This document shows, piece by piece, positions 1-8,633 of a stretch of 43,823 nt of DNA. The stretch is from Archaeoglobales archaeon (GTDB lineage: Archaea > Halobacteriota > Archaeoglobi > Archaeoglobales > Archaeoglobaceae), in NCBI GenBank assembly GCA_030055595.1, contig JASFYH010000014.1, forward strand, positions 1 through 43,823. The letters are read 5' to 3'. The translations under genes and the position numbers were made by a program. The stretch's first letter is position 1; the number at the start of each line of letters is the position of its first letter. The notes under the pieces were generated by a model. The model was not told where the DNA came from, ran no database searches, and saw nothing but the letters and a program-made list of their open reading frames with translations.

Positions 1-1069
1 GAGCCTCGTTTGCTTCAACATAAACTTCTTCAATTTCAACTCTAAAGATCGCCTCTCCCTTGTATTTCTCAACCACGCCCTTAGCAATTTCAGCAACATT
101 CACAAGCTTTAAAGCTCCCAATGCCTCTTCAAGCGTCTTTGTCTCCTTGATCTTCTCAACAACGCTTTCAAGCCTCTGAAGAGCCTTATCAAGCAGTTTC
201 TCATCTCTAAGCTCAATGGCGGACTTAACTACAGTCAGATCGTTCATTATGTCGTGCCTGAGCATTTTAGAGAGCAGAGAGAAGTATTCGTTGATCCTTG
301 CAAGACTTTCATTTAATTCGTTTATGCGGGTTGTGTCGATCGCAGTTGCGTAAACCGCTGGTTCTCCGTTATACAAGATCCTCGTTGCACGCATCGAGAG
401 CCATCTTATAGCCCGATCTTTCCTTATGATCCTGAAGCTGTAGGTTTCCTGTCCTCTTATTCCCGCTTCTCTCTCAATGTAGCGTCTGTAAACTTCCTCT
501 CTATCTTCAGGATGGACAAGGGAGAAAGGATCCATGCTCAAAAGTTCTTCCATAGAATATCCCGTGATCTCTGAAAGAGCAGCATTCGCAAAGATGAATT
601 TTCCATTTTGTGCAAGGAATACTATGGCGAGAGAATTATCAATAAGTCCTCTATAAAATTCCTCATTTTCCTTAAGCTTGCTTTCGAGCTCTTTAGCTTT
701 CGTAATGTCCACGTAGTTTCCTATTGCATACATCTTCCCTTTATGAACAAGTGGCTTATATAATCCGAAAACCCACCTGACTTCTCCATCTCTTCTTACA
801 TATCTGATCTCGTCAATTACTGCTTCTCCACTCAAGATCTTCTCTACGATCTTCTCCGCCTTTTCAAAGTCTTCTTTATAAACAAGATCTGTAACACGCA
901 TTTTTCTGAGTTCTTTCAAAGAGTAACCTACGGTTTTAGTAAATATTTTATTAGCGTATATATATCTTAGTTGCTCATCGGTGACATAAACTCCTGTAAG
1001 CATACTCTCTACGAGCTCTGATAAAAACTCGAGATCGTAGTCTTTTAAGTGCATCATTATCATACTCAT
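1..1069 (-). CDS. PAS-domain sensor histidine kinase (3' end cut by window edge)
   Basis: The reading frame stays open from the ATG at 1069 (other in-frame ATGs at 1063, 1057 and 1054) to the first base of the window, about 356 codons. Two PAS repeats are visible, roughly residues 10-125 and 130-250; each ends in the typical D-I/T-T stretch (YVDITKAKELE and AIDTTRINELNE). They are followed by a dimerisation helix with the motif LRHDIMNDL, whose His is the expected phosphorylation site in archaeal kinases. The ATP-binding (HATPase) domain should lie beyond position 1. No membrane segment is visible, so it is probably a cytoplasmic sensor. It is transcribed divergently from aroE with 91 bases between them. 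Archaeoglobales carry many such PAS kinases; the signal sensed cannot be told. Confidence 0.9.
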   Translation of the reverse strand, partial: MSMIMMHLKDYDLEFLSELVESMLTGVYVTDEQLRYIYANKIFTKTVGYSLKELRKMRVTDLVYKEDFEKAEKIVEKILSGEAVIDEIRYVRRDGEVRWVFGLYKPLVHKGKMYAIGNYVDITKAKELESKLKENEEFYRGLIDNSLAIVFLAQNGKFIFANAALSEITGYSMEELLSMDPFSLVHPEDREEVYRRYIEREAGIRGQETYSFRIIRKDRAIRWLSMRATRILYNGEPAVYATAIDTTRINELNESLARINEYFSLLSKMLRHDIMNDLTVVKSAIELRDEKLLDKALQRLESVVEKIKETKTLEEALGALKLVNVAEIAKGVVEKYKGEAIFRVEIEEVYVEANEA

Positions 1070-1160
1070 TTTCAGAATTTAAATCTTTCTGATTTGAAGA
1101 CAAACTTTCTGTTTTAAAAATAATTGGATAAAGATTAATAGCCTCCCGAAAACTTCTTCT

Positions 1161-1967
1161 ATGCTATACCTGGGCATAATAGGATCTCCGCTTTCGCACT
1201 CGATCTCACCAAAGATCCACAACGCAGTGATGGAGCATCTTAAGATCGAGGGAAGATACTTAGCATTCGAAGTGAAGCCATCTGAGCTGAAAGAGGCGAT
1301 CTTTGGATCGAGGGCACTAGGTTTCACCGGTCTGAATGTTACTATTCCCTACAAGGAAGAAGTTTTGAAATTCGTTAAGCCAGTCGGTGAAGCCAAACTT
1401 GCGGTTAATACAATCGATCTTAGAAAAATGGAGGGTTATAACACCGATATTTACGGAGTCGAGAGATCTTTTAAAAATGCCGGGGTAGATGTAATAGATA
1501 AAACCGCTCTGGTAGTTGGAGCGGGTGGGGCGGGAAAGGCGATTGCCTTGGCTTTGATGAAATTGGGTGCAAGAGTTGTTTTGACAAACAGGACCGAAAC
1601 GAGGGGAATTGAGGCGGTTAAAGCTCTAAGGGAGTTTGGACACTGCATATTTTGCCCTTGGGACAAAATTAAAGAGCTTAAAGTGGACATAGTCGCGAAT
1701 GCAACTCCTTTAGGGATGAAAGGTTTTCTCTCAGCTCTTCCAATCCCTGAAGAGATCTTAAAGCCAGAAATGATCGTTTTTGATGCGGTTTACAATCCCC
1801 CAGAAACGGAGTTAATCAAGAAAGCAAATGAGAAGGGCTGTAGAACGATAAATGGTCTGGATATGCTCGTATATCAGGCTGAAAAAGCATTCGAGATCTG
1901 GACTGGGATAAAGCCACCAGTGTCGCTTATGAAAAAGGTTGCAATGGAAGTCTTAGGCATTCAGTAA
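1161..1967 (+). CDS. aroE: Shikimate dehydrogenase
   Basis: AroE reduces 3-dehydroshikimate to shikimate with NADPH in the pathway to aromatic amino acids. The 268-residue length is typical. Visible family motifs are the substrate-binding SPLSHSISPKIHN (about residues 10-22), NVTIPYKEEV with the catalytic Lys, GYNTDIYG with the conserved Asp, the nucleotide loop GAGGAGKA, NRT after the second strand of the Rossmann fold, NATPLGM, DAVYNPPET and NGLDMLVYQ near the C-terminus. The ATG at 1161 starts directly on the first beta strand. The 3' end overlaps the convergent small gene at 1953-2207 by 15 bases. It is the only shikimate-pathway gene in the window; its product line leads to tyrosine, a substrate for the nearby CofG/CofH pair. 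Confidence 0.96.
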   Translation: MLYLGIIGSPLSHSISPKIHNAVMEHLKIEGRYLAFEVKPSELKEAIFGSRALGFTGLNVTIPYKEEVLKFVKPVGEAKLAVNTIDLRKMEGYNTDIYGVERSFKNAGVDVIDKTALVVGAGGAGKAIALALMKLGARVVLTNRTETRGIEAVKALREFGHCIFCPWDKIKELKVDIVANATPLGMKGFLSALPIPEEILKPEMIVFDAVYNPPETELIKKANEKGCRTINGLDMLVYQAEKAFEIWTGIKPPVSLMKKVAMEVLGIQ

Positions 1968-2207
1968 GAAAGTCCATGCGATATACCATGAGGAAAGGGT
2001 GATAAAAGAGATACCCGCCCAATCTTTTGGCTGGAGTTCGACTTTAAACTTTGGAAAAATGAATTTCTGGAGATATATGAATAAAACGAGGATTATGATC
2101 CCAAATGCATCTCTTTGTCTTAGATCTTGAGTTATCAAAAAAGAAAAAATTCCCGCAAAGATCCCAAAAAAGACAGGAATTATTGCTTTTATCAACTCCG
2201 CGTTCAT
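1953..2207 (-). CDS. Small membrane protein resembling archaeal EMC6
   Basis: The frame is open further upstream, but the ATG at 2207 is preceded by the site GGTGAT and lies 5 bases after the thrS stop, so this start (84 residues) is preferred. The protein has three hydrophobic segments (about 8-25, 32-50 and 66-82) and a short basic stretch. The C-terminal WTFLLNA and the AGI in the first helix resemble the EMC6 subunit of the ER membrane protein complex, which has an archaeal relative (Pfam EMC6_arch). That link is my recognition of a short, weak pattern, not a proof. If right, it would act in insertion of membrane proteins. It appears to be the last gene of a cofG-cofH-thrS transcription unit and overlaps the 3' end of aroE. 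Confidence 0.7.
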   Translation of the reverse strand: MNAELIKAIIPVFFGIFAGIFSFLITQDLRQRDAFGIIILVLFIYLQKFIFPKFKVELQPKDWAGISFITLSSWYIAWTFLLNA

Positions 2208-2211
2208 CCTA

Positions 2212-4056
2212 TCACCTGAAAGAAGGTCTTGTTGAGAGCAACTTTGGAAGCGTAAGTGGCATGAATGGTTTGCCTTCGTTGTCCTTTCGCAGAATCTCAT
2301 TCAACTCTTCAATCGTAATTTGAATTCTCTTTTGTTTCTCGAGCGTCGACTCTTTTCTTACATTTACGGTTAATTTTCCTTCTTGAATTTCTTTCTCTCC
2401 AAGAACAACTACGTAGGGGATCCATTCGGTGTTCGCGTCTCTTATCTTCTTGTTCAGAGTCTCGTTGCGATCGTCGATGTCAACTCTCGCATTCAGGGAG
2501 TTTGCAACTTCAATTGCCTTTTCAAGGTATTTTTCGCTCACGGGGATTATTCTGACTTGCGTGGGCGAAAGCCAAACTGGAAGCATTGGCAACCTCTTTG
2601 CATCGAGCATGAATTTTGCTTTTTCGAGCAGAGCATACATGACCCTCTCTATCGCACCGCTTGCGGAGCAGTGCAAGATCAGCGGGGTTTTTCTGTTTCC
2701 GTCGGAGTCTACAAAAGTTATTCCGTATCTCTCCGCATTCTCGACGTCGATCTGCACAGTCGATAGAGCGGAAGCTTTGTCGAGGGTGTCGACGAAGTTG
2801 AATTCGAATTTAAGCACGAAATAGAAAAAGCGATGATCCCACATTTCAAGCAGTATTGGCTTTTGAAGCACTTCTGCAAGCTTCTTTACGAATTCTTTGT
2901 TCTGCTCGTAGAAATCTCTTGTAATCCTAATTGCAACCTCGTAATCATCTGGATTTATCCCTATATCGCTCAGAACTTCGACCGCAAGCTTATACTGCCT
3001 AAGAAATTCTTCCATTGCCTGATTCATGTCTTTTACAATTGTATGCATGTCCGGCATTGTAAATGCTCTGAGCCTTCGTAAGCCAACAAGCTCCCCTCTT
3101 TGCTCCTTTCTGAAGGAATACCTCGTGAGCTCGTAAATTTTCAATGGAAGGTTCTTGTAAGTTATTGTCGCATCTGAGAGCATCAAAAATTGCCCAAAAC
3201 ATGCTGCAAATCGCATAAAAAACTCTCTTTTGTCGCCCTGAAGTATATACTGCCTTGCGGGGAATCTCTCAAGGTATTTACGCAACGTCGGATGGTTGCG
3301 ATCATACATTAGCGGAGTTTCGACTTCCATTGCTCCGTATTCAATGCATTTCTGGGTAACAAAGCGTTCTATAAGGCTTTTTATCAGTCTGCCCTTCGGA
3401 TAGAACCTTATATGTCCAGAATCGCTTGCATTCTCGTAATCTGCAATTTCAAGCTTTTGCATGAATTCAACATGAGCCGGAATTGCATCGACCGCCCTTC
3501 TCTTCTCCATTTCATAACTTGCAAATTTTCTCAGGTTCTCAAAGCCCTTGAAGTCGAATTCTTCAACTTTTGTAAGCTCTCCATTTGGTTTGAGGATAAA
3601 CCAGTAGCTTACAACCTTTTTTTCGTCACGCAAAGCCTTTGTGATCTCTGCTTCTTCGCCACCAATCTCCCTTGAGAGCTCGCTTAATGGATGACCTTTA
3701 CAGGAGATTTTGAAAGCCTTATACCAGCCAAATGGTGCTCTTTTCACTTCAAAACCCTTGAGTTCGGACTCAAGCATTTTTAAAATCTTTATCGCAGTCT
3801 CAGAATCTGCAAGATTTGAGGAGAGATGAGCGTAAGGATAAATCAAAATCCTATTCGCTCCAACCTTGTTTGCAACATCCGAGATTTCTTCAACAGCTCT
3901 TTTTGCAATCTCTTCATTATCTCCTTTTTCAACAGACGTAAAGACAACGAGAACTTCTTCAACTCTGTCTCCTTTTCCTTCAAAGTCTTCTGCAAGTTTT
4001 GTTCTTTCCTTCACTTCGTATTCAATGTAATCAGCGTGGATTAGGAGTAGCTTCAT
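2212..4056 (-). CDS. thrS: Threonyl-tRNA synthetase, archaeal type
   Basis: ThrS charges tRNA-Thr. The 614-residue protein begins [15 protein letters not shown], the start of the archaeal N-terminal editing domain (about residues 1-140), which is related to D-aminoacyl-tRNA deacylases and removes mischarged serine. The class II catalytic core follows: Cys in RFAACFGQF, the motif 2 arginine stretch [12 protein letters not shown], His in MPDMHTIV, and motif 3 in [15 protein letters not shown]. The Cys and two His match the zinc ligands known for ThrRS. A C-terminal anticodon-binding domain begins near [17 protein letters not shown]-like box (4077-4085) 21-29 bases before the ATG suggests that thrS can also be transcribed as a leaderless message from its own promoter, besides read-through from cofH. 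Confidence 0.97.
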   Translation of the reverse strand: MKLLLIHADYIEYEVKERTKLAEDFEGKGDRVEEVLVVFTSVEKGDNEEIAKRAVEEISDVANKVGANRILIYPYAHLSSNLADSETAIKILKMLESELKGFEVKRAPFGWYKAFKISCKGHPLSELSREIGGEEAEITKALRDEKKVVSYWFILKPNGELTKVEEFDFKGFENLRKFASYEMEKRRAVDAIPAHVEFMQKLEIADYENASDSGHIRFYPKGRLIKSLIERFVTQKCIEYGAMEVETPLMYDRNHPTLRKYLERFPARQYILQGDKREFFMRFAACFGQFLMLSDATITYKNLPLKIYELTRYSFRKEQRGELVGLRRLRAFTMPDMHTIVKDMNQAMEEFLRQYKLAVEVLSDIGINPDDYEVAIRITRDFYEQNKEFVKKLAEVLQKPILLEMWDHRFFYFVLKFEFNFVDTLDKASALSTVQIDVENAERYGITFVDSDGNRKTPLILHCSASGAIERVMYALLEKAKFMLDAKRLPMLPVWLSPTQVRIIPVSEKYLEKAIEVANSLNARVDIDDRNETLNKKIRDANTEWIPYVVVLGEKEIQEGKLTVNVRKESTLEKQKRIQITIEELNEILRKDNEGKPFMPLTLPKLLSTRPSFR

Positions 4057-4076
4057 GAAGGGCAGAACGCAGAGGG

Positions 4077-4085
4077 AAAGATAAA
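4077..4085 (-). promoter_or_regulatory. Probable TATA box for leaderless thrS
   Basis: The minus strand reads TTTATCTTT here, centred about 25 bases before the thrS ATG at 4056. That distance is what archaeal leaderless transcripts show, and no Shine-Dalgarno-like site lies before this start. It sits in the 35-base gap between cofH and thrS. Confidence 0.45.
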
Positions 4086-4091
4086 CTTTTC

Positions 4092-5105
4092 CTAATCCAA
4101 TATATTGTAAAGCGTATCTCTCTGCTTTGGAATTCTCCCTGCTCTGATTATGAGCTCTTTTAGCTCTTCTGGGCTGATAAATTCTCCACTCGTAGCTCCT
4201 GCAGACTTTGATATGTTTTCTTCGATTAAAGTTCCACCAAGATCGTTCGCTCCAAAATTCAGCGATGCCTGAGCCAGCTTCACACCAAGTTTAACCCATG
4301 AAGCCTGAATATTCTTTATCTCTGGATAGAGCAAAATTCTTGCAATTGCAATTACAAGAAGATCCTCAAATCCAGAAACCCCTTTAGCTTTAGCTCCGAG
4401 CTCGTTATTTTTCCACATAAAAGATAGCGGTATGAATTCGGTGAAGCCATTCGTTTCTTGCTGAATTCTCTTTAGTAGCATTATGTGTTTTATTCTCTCC
4501 TCCCAGCTCTCCACGTGTCCATACATCATGGTTGCGGTAGTGGGAATTCCAGTGTTATGAGCTTCTTTTATTATTTTAACCCATTCTTGAGTTTTGAGCT
4601 TCATTGGACAGATTTGCTGTCGAACGCAGTCGTCTAAGATCTCTGCAGCAGTCCCGGGCATTGAGCCCAGCCCCTCTTCTTTCAGAATTTTTAGGGTTTC
4701 GAGAGTTGTTAATTTACTGTTCCTTGCCATGTGCATTACTTCCATGGGAGAAAAGGCGTGAATATGGATTTTCTTTGAAACTTCTCTCACCGCTTCGAGT
4801 ATCGAGACGTAGAAGTCTATTTCTGCATTTGGCAAAAGGCCTCCTTGAATGCAAACTTCTGTGCAACCAAGATCTACCGCTTCTTCAACTTTACTTTTAA
4901 GTTCTTCAATAGAAAGAACGTAATTGTTCCTATTCCTGAAAGAACAGAATTTGCAGTCGTTTACACAAATATCTGTGAAATTTATGTTTCTGTTCACGAC
5001 AAAAGTTACAATATCTCCCACTGCCTTCTTTCGCAATTCGTTTGCAAGCTTAAAAGTCTCATAAGGATTTCTGAGAAGCTCATGGGCGAGAGTATCCGTC
5101 ATCAT
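4092..5105 (-). CDS. cofH: FO synthase subunit 2 (CofH), radical SAM
   Basis: CofH is the radical SAM enzyme that joins 5-amino-6-ribitylaminouracil to tyrosine in making FO, the flavin-like core of coenzyme F420. The [4Fe-4S]/SAM motif CX3CX2C is seen as [10 protein letters not shown] near residue 50, followed by [11 protein letters not shown] and [11 protein letters not shown], all typical of the CofH/MqnC family. The frame is open to a TTG at 5120, but GAGGTG lies 7 bases before the ATG at 5105, so that start (337 residues) is preferred. Its 5' end overlaps cofG by about 26 bases, which argues for translational coupling. In methanogens and Archaeoglobus, F420 carries hydride in C1 metabolism. 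Confidence 0.95.
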   Translation of the reverse strand: MMTDTLAHELLRNPYETFKLANELRKKAVGDIVTFVVNRNINFTDICVNDCKFCSFRNRNNYVLSIEELKSKVEEAVDLGCTEVCIQGGLLPNAEIDFYVSILEAVREVSKKIHIHAFSPMEVMHMARNSKLTTLETLKILKEEGLGSMPGTAAEILDDCVRQQICPMKLKTQEWVKIIKEAHNTGIPTTATMMYGHVESWEERIKHIMLLKRIQQETNGFTEFIPLSFMWKNNELGAKAKGVSGFEDLLVIAIARILLYPEIKNIQASWVKLGVKLAQASLNFGANDLGGTLIEENISKSAGATSGEFISPEELKELIIRAGRIPKQRDTLYNILD

Positions 5106-6051
5106 CTGAATACACCTCAATTAGCTCACTCACCGCACTGCCAAACAATTTAAGCTTTACGAATCTTGGGTAAACTGGAAGTCTTTCTCTCAGAATGAAT
5201 TCACCTCTCAAACTTCTCTTTATTTCTTCAATCGCTGGCCATTTCGTCTCGGGATTTATATAATCTGGCGTCACGTCAGATATACCGCCGAGATCGTTTG
5301 CTCCTGCCTTCAAAAATGGGTAAAGATCGTTAACAAGATTCGGAGGAACCTGAATTGCAACTTCTCTCGGCAAGAGCTTTCTTGCGATCTTTACAGTCTC
5401 AAGCATTTCTTCAGCTGAAGGTTCTGGGAATTTCTCCATTTTAGTTCCCTTCTTTGGCTTGAAATTTTGGATTATAACTTCCTGAATGTGTCCAAACTCC
5501 TTCTGAATTTCTGCAAGGACTTCAAGAGAGTATTCCCGATCGTATTTTGTTTCACCTATACCTACAAGAATTCCAGTCGTAAAAGGAATTTGGAGTTTTC
5601 CCGCTTCTCTGATCGTTTTTATCCTTACCTCAGGCTTTTTTCCAATGCTCTCCAAATGGCATTCAAGCTCGACCGCCTGTTCAAGCATTAAGCCAAGGCT
5701 TGCATTGAATGGCTTCAACCTCTTAAGTTCTTCTTTTTCAAGCACACCCGCATTTGTATGCGGAAGAAATCCAAGCCTTATTGCGAGCTTGTTCATATCG
5801 ACAACGTAATCTATGAGATCCGAATAACCCCAATCTCGTAGAATTTTCCTTATTTCAGGGTAGACTTGATCAGGTTTCTCGCCGAATGTGAATAATGCCT
5901 CTTTTGCACTTTTTGCTCTTTCCAGTAGTCCTTTAACATTCTGCTTACTCATTAGATCTACATTATCACTTCGAAAACCACAGTATCCGCATTTATTTCG
6001 GCAGTTTCGGGTTAGAGGAACGAAAACGTTTCGGGAGTATGTTACGATCAC
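5080..6051 (-). CDS. cofG: FO synthase subunit 1 (CofG), radical SAM
   Basis: CofG acts after CofH to close the deazaflavin ring and yield FO. The SAM cluster motif CX3CX2C appears as CRNKCGYCGF, preceded by the typical strand TYSRNVFVPLTR, which starts the family's conserved region. LGFLPHTNAGVL, TTGILVGIGET and GANDLGGISDVTPDYINP are further family signatures. I set the start at the GTG at 6051, just before the conserved strand (323 residues). A TTG at 6126 would add 25 residues rich in Cys and Tyr that do not look conserved, and no ATG is available. The gene leads the cofG-cofH-thrS run and is divergent from the PhoU-like gene. Confidence 0.94.
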   Translation of the reverse strand: MIVTYSRNVFVPLTRNCRNKCGYCGFRSDNVDLMSKQNVKGLLERAKSAKEALFTFGEKPDQVYPEIRKILRDWGYSDLIDYVVDMNKLAIRLGFLPHTNAGVLEKEELKRLKPFNASLGLMLEQAVELECHLESIGKKPEVRIKTIREAGKLQIPFTTGILVGIGETKYDREYSLEVLAEIQKEFGHIQEVIIQNFKPKKGTKMEKFPEPSAEEMLETVKIARKLLPREVAIQVPPNLVNDLYPFLKAGANDLGGISDVTPDYINPETKWPAIEEIKRSLRGEFILRERLPVYPRFVKLKLFGSAVSELIEVYSDDDGYSRP

Positions 6052-6162
6052 ACCAAAAAGTATTCTAACTTCTAAAAAAACTTGTGAATCTGGCTCTTTG
6101 TATCGATAGTAGGAACAACAACACAAATCGAAAGTTATTTTAACACCTTAATATGCCTACGT

Positions 6163-7137
6163 ATGATGGAGACGAGAAAACTTCAGCTGATTGGTGGCTC
6201 AAGCTACATGGTAAGCTTGCCAAAGGACTGGGTTAAGGCAAACGAGTTGGGACAAGGAGACGAAATCATACTTGAAGTTGAAGACAAAGTTATAACGCTG
6301 TATCCAAGGGGGTTCAAGGAGGATCTCAAGGTCTCGAAAGTGGAAATCGAAGATCTTAAGAGATACGACGAAAAGTTTTTGCGTAGATTTATATATGCCC
6401 TGTATATTCAGGGTATTGATGAGATCGTCATAACAGACAAAAATCTAAACCCGAGACTTATTGCAAAGATCAGCGAGATCGTTAAATCCCTAATAGGTAT
6501 AGAGATCATCGATGCAAGCGATAAAGTTGTTCTCAGATGCTTGACAGTAACGGACTTTGACGTTTATGGAGTGGTTAGAAGAATGACGCAGATCGTCTTA
6601 ACGATGATTCACACGATCTTGGACGCAATGGCTAAGAATGACTCTTCCGCTCTTAAGGAGATCAGGAATCTCGAAGTAGACTCGGACAGGCTTTATCTAT
6701 TAGCGGTTAGGCAAGAGCATAGACTTGTCAGGGAGTTTTCAAGTCCAGCAAAGTGGAATGAGTTAAGGCTTATCCTTGGAATCAGAACGGTTGCGAAGCT
6801 TATTGAAGAGATCCTTGACAACCTTGAAAATTTCTCAAAATACGTTGCAGAGCTTAAGGAGAGCAAGGAGAGAGACACGCTGGTCAAATTCCTGCAGAGC
6901 CTTTCTGATGCCTTTGAAATGACCTCAAGAGCCTATTTCAATTCCGATCTTGAGCTCTCCGAAGACTCGATTCAGCTTCTTGAGAGAATTGAGGAGGAGA
7001 TGATAAAGAGCATTGAAGGTTCTTCACAGTATCGTTTGGGCTTGGAAGCTTTGCTAAGCGCTTGCAGACACATTAAATCGATAGGGGAAATTGCACTGAA
7101 CAAATCCGTGAGGGAGACACTAAAAATGATTGATTAG
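6163..7137 (+). CDS. PhoU-like regulator with N-terminal AbrB/SpoVT DNA-binding domain
   Basis: Residues 1-50 form a SpoVT/AbrB swapped-hairpin DNA-binding domain (METRKLQLIGGSSYMVSLPK then GDEIILEVED). The rest is helical with two PhoU-type bundles (about 110-210 and 220-320), which in bacterial PhoU bind metals and link phosphate uptake to signalling. This AbrB-PhoU fusion is a known archaeal form, annotated as a phosphate uptake regulator. No pst transporter genes lie nearby, so the regulated genes cannot be read from the context. The ATG at 6163 is followed by a second ATG; either could be used. The stop overlaps the 3' end of the convergent ribB gene by 4 bases. Confidence 0.9.
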   Translation: MMETRKLQLIGGSSYMVSLPKDWVKANELGQGDEIILEVEDKVITLYPRGFKEDLKVSKVEIEDLKRYDEKFLRRFIYALYIQGIDEIVITDKNLNPRLIAKISEIVKSLIGIEIIDASDKVVLRCLTVTDFDVYGVVRRMTQIVLTMIHTILDAMAKNDSSALKEIRNLEVDSDRLYLLAVRQEHRLVREFSSPAKWNELRLILGIRTVAKLIEEILDNLENFSKYVAELKESKERDTLVKFLQSLSDAFEMTSRAYFNSDLELSEDSIQLLERIEEEMIKSIEGSSQYRLGLEALLSACRHIKSIGEIALNKSVRETLKMID

Positions 7138-7838
7138 ATAAAAAGCTTGGCTTTAACTTCTCTAAACTCTTTGTAGTGCTTTACAATTTCTTTACCTTCA
7201 ACGAATGGGATTCCCTTTTCTTCGGCGTATTTCATGGCTCTATCCTTGCTTAAAGCTTTTCCAGTCTCGCTGTCAAGCATTTCGCAGATAGCTACTGCGG
7301 GAGCTATGCCTGCGGTTTCAGCCAATGCCACACTCAGTTCTGTTTGCCCAACACGATTGTATGTCAGATTTTCTGACGCTCGAAGAATTGCTACATGCCC
7401 GGGACTTCTGAACTCTCTGCCAAAGTCGAAGTTTCCATTCATCATAACAATGTCTACCACTTCTCCGATCCGCTTTATCGTTTTTGCCCTATCTACGTCA
7501 GTTATCCCAGTAAAGGTATCGCGATGGTTTACCCATATTGAAAAAGAACTTCTCGAATCGTATTTTATGTCGAAATTCGATATTGAGGTAAGAGCGGGGA
7601 TTTTCTCGCTTGCAACTCGCAAGACATCATGCATAAAAGGCAGTCCGAGTTTTTTTGCAGCTAACGGGTGGATAGCAACGCAAATAAGCCCACCACCGTC
7701 GTTTCTCAGCATCGCAACATCTTTTGGCTTCACAAACTGAGCGGGAATTGCGATGTCTGTTTCACCTTCACGATCTTCAAAGTCGAAAATAAGCACAGGT
7801 TTTCCCTTTCTGAATGCTTTTAATGCTTCTTCGATCAT
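7134..7838 (-). CDS. ribB: 3,4-dihydroxy-2-butanone 4-phosphate synthase
   Basis: RibB turns ribulose 5-phosphate into the four-carbon unit of riboflavin plus formate. The catalytic acidic loop FDFEDREGETDIAIPA (about residues 18-33), NDGGGLICVA, NHRDTFTGITD, FRSPGHVAILRAS, GQTELSVALAETAG and AICEML are all present in family order, in a stand-alone enzyme of 234 residues without a fused GTP cyclohydrolase II domain. The start ATG has a perfect site GGAGGTGATT directly upstream. Its first bases overlap the stop of ribK (ATGA), so the two are translationally coupled. Riboflavin intermediates also supply the F420 pathway encoded 2 kb away. Confidence 0.96.
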   Translation of the reverse strand: MIEEALKAFRKGKPVLIFDFEDREGETDIAIPAQFVKPKDVAMLRNDGGGLICVAIHPLAAKKLGLPFMHDVLRVASEKIPALTSISNFDIKYDSRSSFSIWVNHRDTFTGITDVDRAKTIKRIGEVVDIVMMNGNFDFGREFRSPGHVAILRASENLTYNRVGQTELSVALAETAGIAPAVAICEMLDSETGKALSKDRAMKYAEEKGIPFVEGKEIVKHYKEFREVKAKLFI

Positions 7839-8482
7839 AGAATCACCTCCAATTCTACCAAATCTCCGTCTTTCAGGTTCAGAACACTTCTAAGCTTTTT
7901 ATCTGAAATGATCTCAAGAACATCTCCGGGATAGTGAGTCCTTTGCGGAATAACGATAAAAGCTGGCAAACCATTCACTTTGCATTTAAATGCCTTTGCA
8001 GAACCAAAAGTCCTGTTTTCGGCTTTAAATCCATCAATTCTTATTCCCTCTTCTGTATCAAGTCTTTTCTTGATGACCATGTCCTCTTTGGCAACTCTAA
8101 GGTTCAGCGTTCCGGGAAATGGATCGATACCCAATTTCTCAATGAACTGCTTTCTGTAGCCCTCAAGAGACACGTAGTAGCTTCCTTCCCCAAGACCGCT
8201 GAAGACTGTGCAGTGGAGCTTTATGGTATTTGCATTTTCGAATATTTTGCGATATTCAGAGTATTCCGCGTATAACATGTCTATACCCTTTTGAGTGAGA
8301 GCGACAAACTGTCCGTCTTTGGTAATGGTTCTTTCTATTAAACCCTGATCTTCGAGCTCTTTCAGTCTCCTTGAAGCGGTTTGAACGCTTTGACCTATCC
8401 GATCTCCAAGATCCTTACAGCTGACTTTAATGACTTCTCTTGATGCGTTCATAAGTGCAAGAACCTTGAGCATTTCGATCAT
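7835..8482 (-). CDS. ribK: CTP-dependent riboflavin kinase with N-terminal winged helix
   Basis: RibK is the archaeal riboflavin kinase that uses CTP rather than ATP to make FMN. Residues 1-80 form a winged helix-turn-helix (GDRIGQSVQTASRRLKELED, then the wing RTITKDGQFVALTQKG), and the kinase domain follows: GLGEGSYYVSLEGY, PFPGTLNLRV, GIRIDGF, the TFGSAKAFKCKVNG strand and IPQRTHYPGDVLEI. Only some archaeal RibK proteins have the DNA-binding half, which suggests self- or pathway regulation in response to riboflavin or FMN. That role is inferred. The ATG at 8482 lacks a clear ribosome site; an in-frame ATG lies at 8473. ribB follows with a 4-base overlap. Confidence 0.95.
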   Translation of the reverse strand: MIEMLKVLALMNASREVIKVSCKDLGDRIGQSVQTASRRLKELEDQGLIERTITKDGQFVALTQKGIDMLYAEYSEYRKIFENANTIKLHCTVFSGLGEGSYYVSLEGYRKQFIEKLGIDPFPGTLNLRVAKEDMVIKKRLDTEEGIRIDGFKAENRTFGSAKAFKCKVNGLPAFIVIPQRTHYPGDVLEIISDKKLRSVLNLKDGDLVELEVIL

Positions 8483-8633
8483 ATCAATTTTGAGATGCTT
8501 CTCGTAAGTGATATAAATTTTTTGTTGGTGTATTGATAAATTAATAATTTTAAATTTGAATAGGAATTATGGGACTTTTAAGTAAACTTTAGATCTTAGG
8601 CTATTTTGAATTTTGTCCTTTTTAGAGAGATTT

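Noticed and set aside
5080-6126. Longer CofG with a Cys-rich N-terminus from TTG 6126
   Set aside because: No ribosome site at a useful distance, and the added residues lie before the usual family start.
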